DNA of 18,112 bases from an uncultured Oscillospiraceae bacterium (GTDB lineage: Bacteria > Bacillota > Clostridia > Oscillospirales > Ruminococcaceae): NCBI GenBank assembly GCA_900543295.1, contig UQQY01000023.1, positions 1 to 18,112 of the forward strand. Direction: 5' to 3'. Positions 1 to 5,818 of this stretch are shown piece by piece (position 1 is the first letter of the stretch; each line of letters starts with the position of its first letter). A model generated the notes under the pieces. It had not been told where the DNA came from. It ran no database searches and saw only the letters and a program-made list of their open reading frames with translations. Made by a program: the position numbers and the translations under genes.

Positions 1-41
1 CGCGCACCGTCCGCAACTGAGTCTTCCTGTCTCGTACCGCT

Positions 42-70
42 ATTATAGCAAACCCTCTGTCAAAAATCAA
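42..70 (-). promoter_or_regulatory. Strong sigma-A-type promoter firing leftward out of the window
   Basis: On the minus strand a TTGATT -35 box (65-70) is followed after exactly 17 bp by a perfect TATAAT -10 (42-47) preceded by TGC, an extended -10. The -35 overlaps the stop codon of the upstream minus-strand gene (stop at 67-69). Transcription should begin near position 34-36 and serve a gene to the left of this window. About 35 nt of transcribed leader is visible and I recognise no riboswitch or RNA gene in it. Confidence 0.6.
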
Positions 71-1506
71 GAGCGGCGGTGCCTGCGAATCAGCAGGAAA
101 GCTGCCGCAAGCAGCAAAAAGCCCGTGCAGATTAAAATACCGGCAAGCGTCATACCGTGCGGTATGACGGACTCCTCCTGCACAGCGCCGTCCGCCGAGG
201 CATACTGAGCTTCCGTCCCGCTGCCTACAGCTTTTTCCTCCGCAAAGATAAAAAGATAAGGAGTAACGCCTTCTCTGAGGGCTGCGAGAGCGAGCGCCGC
301 GTCCTCTGTCGCCGCAAGCTCACTCTTTTCCCCCTGCTCCGGCGCAAAGCCGCCGTCTCCGTTCTGCCACATCAGCAAAGCGGCGGCTACCGGTTCTCCG
401 TTTACGAAAAACCGCTCATCCCGTGGATCAATTCCTGCGCATACCATTGCAAGCACAAGCTTTGCTGCAACCTGCGCGGAGGAAAGCGAACCGCTTGCAT
501 GAATGCCGTCGGCCTTCAGCCACGCGGAAAGATAGGATATTGCACGCCGGACGGCATCATTTGTCTGTTTCCCATCATAAAAAGATAAAGCCGTAACTGC
601 CTCCGCCGTTGCTTCAAAATCAGAATCAAAGCCGCGGATGCGCGCAAAACCGCCGTCCTCATTCTGCGCATCCAGTATATGCCGCACCAAAGCTTCTCTC
701 GTATTCTTTGCGTCCTCGGCCAGCGTATAAGCGCGGCAGTCGAAAGCGCGCAGCATTTGAACGCAGAGCAGCACGTCATCCGGATCTGTCTCAATCTCCG
801 AAAGCTTTTTTAAGGAGTCGGACACAACCGGCATATCCGCGTCATAGCCGCATACGGAAAGGGTCAAAAGCGCCTGTGCACATGCGGACGCATCGCCCGT
901 CTCTTCCCTGTAGATCCGTGAAGGAAGCGACGCCACAAGCCCGCTCGAAACAGGGCGCCCCGCAGCGGAAACCGCCATCAAATAAGCGAGCGATTCCTCT
1001 TCATGCCGGGCGAGCCAGCGTCCGGACTCTCTGAGAGCCGCGGCATATGTCTCATCCCACAAAATCACCGTATTCCGCGCTGTATTCGACACAGAAGAGG
1101 CGGCGTCAACGTCCGTAAAAATCCATTCGACTATACTGCCGTCCGCAACCAGATTTCCCGCACTCGCCTCGTCGAGCAGTATACCGTCGGCCTTAACAAA
1201 GAAAGCATGCTTCTCGTCTGCATTCACTCTCTGTTCGGGATGCATAGCGTCCGGAACAATCGCAACAGGCCATCCTTTTTCATCATATTCCACCAAAAAG
1301 GCGCCGCGCTCCGCCAAAATCGTCATCGTGTCAAGATAAGTCATCGGAAGCGCACGGGTAATCTGGCAATATGGCTCCAAATACGCACCTGCGGTGCTGT
1401 CGTAAATACTGATGCCAAAGGTGGTGGCGGCGCCGTCCGCCGAGGCTGAAAAGGGACAAAAAAGCACCGTCACAACCGCCAAAATGAGCGCAGTGATCCT
1501 TTTCAT
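67..1506 (-). CDS. Secreted, membrane-anchored prenyltransferase/squalene-cyclase-repeat protein with DUF4430-like N-terminus
   Basis: A 479-residue exported protein of unknown substrate. Residues 1-23 form a signal peptide (MKR, hydrophobic core, then SASA-DG). Residues about 30-135 resemble the DUF4430/transcobalamin-like small domain (GAYLEPY, ADGILLDEA, VEWIFTD). Residues about 160-415 are alpha-helical with two QW-like motifs, QNEDGGF at 281-287 and WQNGDGGF at 380-387, typical of terpenoid-cyclase/prenyltransferase toroid repeats. A C-terminal membrane span (about 452-472) is followed by the basic tail RRHRRS, so the domain should face outside. The first possible ATG lies 18 nt upstream at 1524, but GGCGGAGGAG sits just before the ATG at 1506, which I take as the start. 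It has its own promoter at 1594-1622 and no obvious terminator. Proteins with this architecture in Firmicutes are usually annotated only by domain; a role in surface binding or ligand (for example corrinoid) capture is a guess. Confidence 0.85.
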   Translation of the reverse strand: MKRITALILAVVTVLFCPFSASADGAATTFGISIYDSTAGAYLEPYCQITRALPMTYLDTMTILAERGAFLVEYDEKGWPVAIVPDAMHPEQRVNADEKHAFFVKADGILLDEASAGNLVADGSIVEWIFTDVDAASSVSNTARNTVILWDETYAAALRESGRWLARHEEESLAYLMAVSAAGRPVSSGLVASLPSRIYREETGDASACAQALLTLSVCGYDADMPVVSDSLKKLSEIETDPDDVLLCVQMLRAFDCRAYTLAEDAKNTREALVRHILDAQNEDGGFARIRGFDSDFEATAEAVTALSFYDGKQTNDAVRRAISYLSAWLKADGIHASGSLSSAQVAAKLVLAMVCAGIDPRDERFFVNGEPVAAALLMWQNGDGGFAPEQGEKSELAATEDAALALAALREGVTPYLFIFAEEKAVGSGTEAQYASADGAVQEESVIPHGMTLAGILICTGFLLLAAAFLLIRRHRRS

Positions 1507-1526
1507 TTCTCCTCCGCCTTTCATCA

Positions 1527-1569
1527 GGACGCATGATACAGCATTTTTCTCAATTCTGCATCATGCGCC
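1527..1569. other. Stem-loop in the 5' leader of the 67-1506 gene; terminator-like on the plus strand
   Basis: Arms 1527-1541 and 1556-1569 pair almost perfectly (one bulged A and one G-U) around a 14-nt loop. On the minus strand it lies between the promoter at 1594-1622 and the ribosome binding site, so the mRNA of the 67-1506 gene should carry it. On the plus strand it is followed by TTTTT and so looks like an intrinsic terminator, although no plus-strand gene precedes it. Confidence 0.55.
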
Positions 1570-1593
1570 TTTTTCATACCCATATCCATTTTT

Positions 1594-1622
1594 AGTATAT
1601 CAGACGAAAGGAAAAGTTACAA
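1594..1622 (-). promoter_or_regulatory. Promoter of the 67-1506 gene
   Basis: Minus-strand TTGTAA (1617-1622), a 17-bp spacer and TATACT (1594-1599) preceded by TGA, giving an extended -10. The predicted start near 1587 leaves a leader of about 80 nt that includes the 1527-1569 stem-loop. It lies downstream of the ribosomal-protection-like gene, so the two minus-strand genes are probably separate units, although readthrough is possible because no clear terminator lies between them. Confidence 0.65.
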
Positions 1623-1691
1623 GCAAAAGTAATGCAATTTTCGCTTTTTAGGCCTGTTTTCTGTGCAAAATAGAATTTTTTCGAGAAGAAA

Positions 1692-3647
1692 TCAATTATT
1701 CTGCGTCATGGCGCTGCGCAAAGTCAGGATATATCGGTCGCGGTCACGCGGATCCGGTCCCCGCCGCTTTGCCGTCCTTCCCATTCCCTGCGGGCAGGGC
1801 GCATAGCCGTCGAATCGCACCGACAAAACACCCCTGCCGGCTGTTTTGGACGCAAGCTGCACGCTGTAATCCATTGCTTCCGCCACAGGAATCCGCGCCT
1901 CCGCAGTGAATATGCCGTTATGAATCACCGGAGCGTCATATACAGCGCGCATCGCCGTTAAGTCGCCGATAATCCTGCCCGCGTATTCCTCCGGCACGCT
2001 GATGCGCGCAAGCTCAATCGGTTCAAGCAGCGTTGTACCCGCGTCCTCCAGCGCCTTCATCAGCGCAAGCGGCGTTGCAAGAAAAAAATCCAGCGGATGC
2101 GTGTGGATCGTGTGATGGCTACCGTCCACCAGCTCTGCATGAAAATCAATCACTTCCCAGTTGTACACTCCCTGTTTGGCCGCACGATGAACCGACTGTT
2201 CGATATGATGCTGATAACGGTAAAAAATCTGATCGTTTGGAACCGTCGAAGAAAACGTAATACCGCTGCCGCGCGGACGCGGCGAAACGATAAGCCCGAC
2301 AATCGCCCAGCATGGCTTTGGCATGGTATAGGCGTCCAAGCCAAACCCTTCTCCCGCCGGCGTTTCCTTATAAATAACAGCAGGCGGAGAAAAACGTGCC
2401 GACAGCCCATAGCGCTCCTTCAGCATGGCGGTTAATACCTCAAGCTGGATCGCGCCGGTTACACTCAAATCAATTTCCCGCTCGCCGGTCTCATACTGCA
2501 CATCCAAAAGCGGCTCCTCTGCGGAGAGCTCATAAAGCGCGGAAAGCAGCGCGCTGTGCTGCTTTGGCACATCGGGCGCGGCGCTCACACGAAAAAGCGG
2601 CGCGGCAAGCTGAACGCCCGCATTGGCATATGCCTCTCCGATAATATCGCCCACCTTTGCATTGGAAAGGCCGCAGAGCGCCGCAATCTCCCCGCGCGAC
2701 ACGCTCCCGACGTCGGTATAGCGTCCGCCCTGATAGCGCCGAATCTGCGTAATTTTCTGCTGCGTCTGATCCGGCATTGTCACTACGTCACGGCTTTTTA
2801 AGCTTCCGCCAAACAGTCGGACATGCGCGATTCTTCCCATGGATTTGTCGTGTGTAATCTGATAGACCACAGCGGAAAGCGCATCGTCCGCACGGTTTTT
2901 TTCAGGCAGTATATCCGCCGCCAGAAGGCTTAACAGTTCCTCTACGCCCTTACCCTGCGCCGCGCTCATATAGAGCGTCGGCGCGGCTTTTCCGCTTCTA
3001 AACGCCTCAAACAGTCTGTCTTTCCATTCCCCGGCGGCAATCTCTTCTCCATCAAGATAACGCGCGAGCAGCGCGTCGTCGAGATCGCAGCAGAGCTCTG
3101 CAAGCGCATCGCATTCCGCGCCGTCCTTTGGCGTCATCGCCCGAACCGATACGTCCCTTTCTCCCTCTCTTTCAATATGTGAGAGTACGGCTGGGCGCAG
3201 TCCCCACTTTTCCCGCAGCTCTCTGACCACGGCCTGAGCATCGCTGCCCGCGCGGTCCACCTTGTTGACAACAATCAAAACTGCGGTTTCCGTTGCGGCA
3301 AGCGCTTCAAGCAGCAGCTCCGTGCGCGCCTGAATCCCCTCCACTGCCGAAACAACGAGAATTGCCGCATCCAAAACAGCGAGAGAGCGTTCCACCTCCG
3401 CTGCAAAATCAGCGTGTCCCGGCGTATCGATTACATTGACCTGCACTTCTCCGCAGAAAAAGGAGGCGGCGCTTGAGCGGACGGAAATACCGCGTTCCCG
3501 CTCCACCTGTAAATAGTCCGTATGCGCAGTGCCTGCGTTGACGTCGCCGGCCTGCCGGGTTGCGCCGGCGCAAAACAGAAGCTGCTCCGTAAGCGTCGTT
3601 TTCCCCGCATCCACATGGGCAAGAATGCCGATATTTATCGTTTTCAA
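1692..3647 (-). CDS. TetM/OtrA-superfamily ribosomal-protection-like translation factor GTPase
   Basis: An EF-G-like GTPase of 651 residues (Tet(M) is 639), expected to act on ribosomes in the cytoplasm. The G domain shows AHVDAGKTTL (10-19), RGIS (52-55, switch I with Ser in place of the usual Thr), DTPGH (74-78) and NKVD (128-131). The C-terminal part follows the ribosomal-protection family, including AGTTLLEPIE and the final helix segment RDRDRYILTLR that EF-G lacks. In domain IV, the Tet(M) loop with YYSPVSTP is replaced by HHTIHTHP (about 511-518), so the residues known to reach the tetracycline site differ. Start: TTG at 3645-3647, seven bases after GAGGGG, giving MKTINIGILAH as in Tet(M). 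An in-frame ATG at 3668 would add seven residues but has a poorer site. Many Clostridia carry such chromosomal paralogues without proven resistance; its antibiotic or stress role is unknown. Confidence 0.85.
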   Translation of the reverse strand: MKTINIGILAHVDAGKTTLTEQLLFCAGATRQAGDVNAGTAHTDYLQVERERGISVRSSAASFFCGEVQVNVIDTPGHADFAAEVERSLAVLDAAILVVSAVEGIQARTELLLEALAATETAVLIVVNKVDRAGSDAQAVVRELREKWGLRPAVLSHIEREGERDVSVRAMTPKDGAECDALAELCCDLDDALLARYLDGEEIAAGEWKDRLFEAFRSGKAAPTLYMSAAQGKGVEELLSLLAADILPEKNRADDALSAVVYQITHDKSMGRIAHVRLFGGSLKSRDVVTMPDQTQQKITQIRRYQGGRYTDVGSVSRGEIAALCGLSNAKVGDIIGEAYANAGVQLAAPLFRVSAAPDVPKQHSALLSALYELSAEEPLLDVQYETGEREIDLSVTGAIQLEVLTAMLKERYGLSARFSPPAVIYKETPAGEGFGLDAYTMPKPCWAIVGLIVSPRPRGSGITFSSTVPNDQIFYRYQHHIEQSVHRAAKQGVYNWEVIDFHAELVDGSHHTIHTHPLDFFLATPLALMKALEDAGTTLLEPIELARISVPEEYAGRIIGDLTAMRAVYDAPVIHNGIFTAEARIPVAEAMDYSVQLASKTAGRGVLSVRFDGYAPCPQGMGRTAKRRGPDPRDRDRYILTLRSAMTQNN

Positions 3648-3682
3648 AGTCAATCCCCTCATCCGCACGCATTGTTTTTTCT

Positions 3683-3712
3683 ATCATAGCACAACCGGAC
3701 ATACAAAAACAA
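3683..3712 (-). promoter_or_regulatory. Promoter of the ribosomal-protection-like gene
   Basis: Minus-strand TTGTTT (3707-3712), an 18-bp spacer and TATGAT (3683-3688) preceded by TGC. The predicted start near 3676 leaves a short leader of about 29 nt ending in the GAGGGG ribosome binding site at 3655-3660. The -35 box coincides with the U-tract end of the hairpin at 3709-3749. Confidence 0.55.
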
Positions 3713-3749
3713 GGAAGGGACAGCGCATAAAACGCCATCCCTTCCTTGT
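3709..3749 (-). terminator. Perfect 12-bp hairpin with minus-strand U-tract (terminator or attenuator)
   Basis: Arms 3709-3720 (ACAAGGAAGGGA) and 3738-3749 are exact inverted repeats around a 17-nt loop. Read on the minus strand the stem is followed by TTTTTGTATG, the layout of an intrinsic terminator. No minus-strand gene lies upstream of it: the next gene to the right is on the plus strand. It therefore either attenuates a longer leader of the ribosomal-protection-like gene or blocks antisense readthrough from the fucosidase promoter region. Confidence 0.5.
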
Positions 3750-3922
3750 GGGTATGAAAAATGAGTTAATCACAATATTGATATGGAACTTCAAAAATAT
3801 TTCCGGAAAAGATTTTAAATTCTCCGCTTGTTCTGCATATAAATACGTTGCAATCCCTTTTTTGTGACAAGAAAATTGTAAATAAAATGTTAACGAAACG
3901 CTTAGCATATTTCTTCAAAGGA
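3750..3922. other. AT-rich intergenic stretch between divergent genes
   Basis: I see no coding gene here. A 74-codon minus-strand frame starts at 3908 but lacks a good ribosome binding site and has no recognisable domain. The only feature that stands out is a partial catabolite-responsive-element-like sequence at 3887-3902, ATGTTAACGAAACGCT, whose left half fits the cre consensus and right half does not. It would sit 21 bp upstream of the fucosidase -35 box. Confidence 0.3.
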
Positions 3923-3951
3923 TTGTACTTACCGTTCATTCATGCTATGAT
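3923..3951 (+). promoter_or_regulatory. Promoter of the GH29 fucosidase gene
   Basis: TTGTAC (3923-3928), a 17-bp spacer and TATGAT (3946-3951) preceded by TGC, an extended -10. The predicted start near 3958 gives a leader of about 60 nt before the ATG at 4018. Confidence 0.65.
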
Positions 3952-4017
3952 ACAAGAAAATCGTTTTTAACGGCTTTCTTAAGCATTTTTTAAAATTAAG
4001 GAATGGAGCCCTGCGAT

Positions 4018-5385
4018 ATGAAAACATTTTTAAAACAGGCTGCCGCCGTTCGTCCGACGAAACGGCAGCTTGACTGGTTCGACACCTCGTTTTACGGCTT
4101 TGTCCATTTTGGTCCGAACACCTTCACCAATCGGGAGTGGGGACGGGGAGACGAGCCGGAAGCCGTCTTTCATCCGACTGCGCTCGACTGCGATCAATGG
4201 GTGGCCGCGATCAAATCTGCTGGAATGAAGGCAATGGTGCTTACCGCAAAGCATCACGACGGCTTCTGCCTGTGGCCCTCCAAATATACGGAGCACAGTG
4301 TAAAAAACAGCCCCTTTCAAGGCGACGTGGTGCGGCTCGCCGCAGATGCGTGTCGGCGCGGCGGTTTAAAATTCGGTTTTTACCTCTCCCCCTGGGACCG
4401 CAACTCAAAATATTACGGCACGCCGCAGTACAACGACTATTTCTGCAATCAGCTTACCGAGCTTTTGACGGAATACGGCGATATTTTCTGCGTCTGGTTT
4501 GACAACGCGTGCTCGCCGGAAATGAAAGGCAAGCAGCCCTACGACTTTCCGCGCTATTTTGAACTGATCCGCAAATACCAGCCGAACGCCGTCATTTTTA
4601 ACGATTACGGTCCGGACGTTCGCTGGTGCGGAAACGAAGCCGGCGATGCGCGCTATGCAGAGTGGGCCGTTGTTCCGACGGAGCTTTGCCGTTACGCGCC
4701 GGTACAGACGGGGCCGGGTCCGCTTGCAGACTGCGGTACGCTTGAAGGCATCTACAACACGGATCAGTCTATTGGTTCGCTTCCTAATATTCTTTATACC
4801 AAGGGGCTCGCCTTTGTTCCTTCCGAGATCGACATGTCTATCCGGCCGGGATGGTTTTGGCATCCGGACGAAGAGCCGCATTCGCTTGCCAGACTCTTTG
4901 ATACCTATATAGCAAGCGTGGGCGCAAACGCATGCTTTCACCTGAATGTTCCGCCGGACACACGGGGACTGATTGACGATCGCGACGCCGCGCGCTTAAA
5001 GGAATTCGGCGACCTGCTCAGACAGGAGTTCGGCACGCCCGTCCCCGCAGCGGTTGACGAAATTGCAGGACGGCCGCCCATGCAGAAGCAGTATCGCATC
5101 CGCTTCGACGCACCGAAAACAGGACTTCGCTACATCGTGCTGGAAGAGGATATTGCAAAGGGGCAGCGCGTAGAGAGTTTCACCGTTACCGGAGCCTTTG
5201 CGGGCGGCGGGGAATATCCGGTCTTTCAGGGCGCCTGTATCGGTCACAAAAAAATCTGCCGTCTCGCCGATCCTTTTGCCAGACAGAATCCGCTTATCGG
5301 CAGGATGGACGCGGCGGAAGAGCTGATCGTCACCGTGACCGCTGCACGGGATGAGGTTTTCCTGAAGCGGATTACCGTGTATTGA
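4018..5385 (+). CDS. Alpha-L-fucosidase, glycoside hydrolase family 29
   Basis: A 455-residue retaining fucosidase that should release terminal alpha-linked L-fucose from host or dietary glycans. It lacks a signal peptide, so it probably acts on imported oligosaccharides in the cytoplasm. Family hallmarks in order: FYGFVHFG (25-32), KHHDGFCLWPSKY (78-90), GLKFGFYLSPWDR (116-128), the predicted nucleophile Asp162 in VWFDNA, and SEIDMSIRPGWFWHP (269-283), whose Glu270 is a candidate acid/base. The closing part, from about 350, is a small beta-rich domain without an added carbohydrate-binding module. I start it at 4018 because GGAG ends nine bases upstream; the ATG at 4003 is in frame but has its purine-rich stretch directly abutting it. 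It stands alone with its own promoter, without visible transporter or fucose-catabolism genes. GH29 is confident; the linkage preferred (the WFD-type subgroup often takes alpha-1,3/1,4) is inferred. Confidence 0.92.
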   Translation: MKTFLKQAAAVRPTKRQLDWFDTSFYGFVHFGPNTFTNREWGRGDEPEAVFHPTALDCDQWVAAIKSAGMKAMVLTAKHHDGFCLWPSKYTEHSVKNSPFQGDVVRLAADACRRGGLKFGFYLSPWDRNSKYYGTPQYNDYFCNQLTELLTEYGDIFCVWFDNACSPEMKGKQPYDFPRYFELIRKYQPNAVIFNDYGPDVRWCGNEAGDARYAEWAVVPTELCRYAPVQTGPGPLADCGTLEGIYNTDQSIGSLPNILYTKGLAFVPSEIDMSIRPGWFWHPDEEPHSLARLFDTYIASVGANACFHLNVPPDTRGLIDDRDAARLKEFGDLLRQEFGTPVPAAVDEIAGRPPMQKQYRIRFDAPKTGLRYIVLEEDIAKGQRVESFTVTGAFAGGGEYPVFQGACIGHKKICRLADPFARQNPLIGRMDAAEELIVTVTAARDEVFLKRITVY

Positions 5386-5425
5386 GGCCGCTCGAAAAAA
5401 AGGTAAAACTTTGGCATTCAGCATA

Positions 5426-5454
5426 TTTTCGAAAAGCCTTTTCTATGCTATAAT
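5426..5454 (+). promoter_or_regulatory. Extended -10 promoter of the ACT-UPF0210 operon
   Basis: A perfect TATAAT (5449-5454) preceded by TGC, with a poor -35 match TTTTCG (5426-5431) at 17-bp spacing, so recognition should rely on the extended -10. The leader of about 43 nt contains a small 5-bp hairpin (5464-5479) just before the AGGAGG site. Confidence 0.55.
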
Positions 5455-5503
5455 AAATTTGTATGCGGGTAAATCCGCAAAGACACGATAAGGAGGCAGT
5501 ATT

Positions 5504-5773
5504 ATGCGCGCAGTTATCACTGTCATCGGCAAGGATACCGTCGGCATTCTCGCCAAAGTCAGCGCCATTTGCTCAAAACACAATGCCAATATCATCGATG
5601 TAACACAGACTGTCATGCAGGATTTGTTCGCCATGATTATGCTGGCTGAAACGGATCAGATGAGCAGCGATTTTACCGCTTTTTCTCAGGAGATGAAAGC
5701 GCTCGGCGAAGGCGAGGGCCTTTCCATCCACGTCATGCACGAGGATATTTTCAACTCCATGCACAAGATCTGA
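5504..5773 (+). CDS. ACT domain-containing protein (UPF0237 family)
   Basis: An 89-residue protein made almost entirely of one ACT domain, a small-molecule (often amino acid) binding fold. Near the N-terminus VIGKDTVGILAKVSAICSKH shows the conserved Gly-containing turn after the first strand that binds ligands in ACT domains. It continues with NANIIDVTQTVMQDLFAMIML, as in the stand-alone UPF0237 proteins of Firmicutes. A strong AGGAGG site precedes the ATG. The next gene, a UPF0210 protein, follows after 45 bases in the same direction. This pair is conserved in many Firmicutes and some archaea (for example Streptococcus pneumoniae SP_0238/SP_0239, from memory), so the ACT protein is probably the ligand sensor or regulator of its partner. 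Ligand and process are unknown. Confidence 0.92.
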   Translation: MRAVITVIGKDTVGILAKVSAICSKHNANIIDVTQTVMQDLFAMIMLAETDQMSSDFTAFSQEMKALGEGEGLSIHVMHEDIFNSMHKI

Positions 5774-5818
5774 CGCAGCCACGCCGTATCAACAGAGAAA
5801 GGATGTTATCACCGCAGC

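Noticed and set aside
56..66. TTGACA on the minus strand near the left-edge promoter
   Set aside because: It lies only about 10 bp from the TATAAT box, too close for a -35; TTGATT at 65-70 has the correct 17-bp spacing.
609..1449. Long plus-strand frames opposite the 67-1506 gene
   Set aside because: They lack ribosome binding sites and recognisable domains, and their Arg/Ser/Pro-rich composition is typical of antisense shadows of a GC-rich gene.
1692..3647. Annotation as canonical elongation factor G
   Set aside because: The tight similarity to Tet(M) at the N-terminus and in the LLEP segment, plus the family's extra C-terminal helix, fit the ribosomal-protection superfamily better.
3684..3908. 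A 74-codon minus-strand frame upstream of the ribosomal-protection-like gene
   Set aside because: Weak ribosome binding site, no convincing promoter, no recognisable domain, AT-rich composition; kept only as a remote leader-peptide possibility.
5386..5445. Possible terminator after the fucosidase gene (TCGAAAA ... TTTTCGA)
   Set aside because: The arms are only 7 bp, AT-rich and 26 bases apart, with no U-tract.
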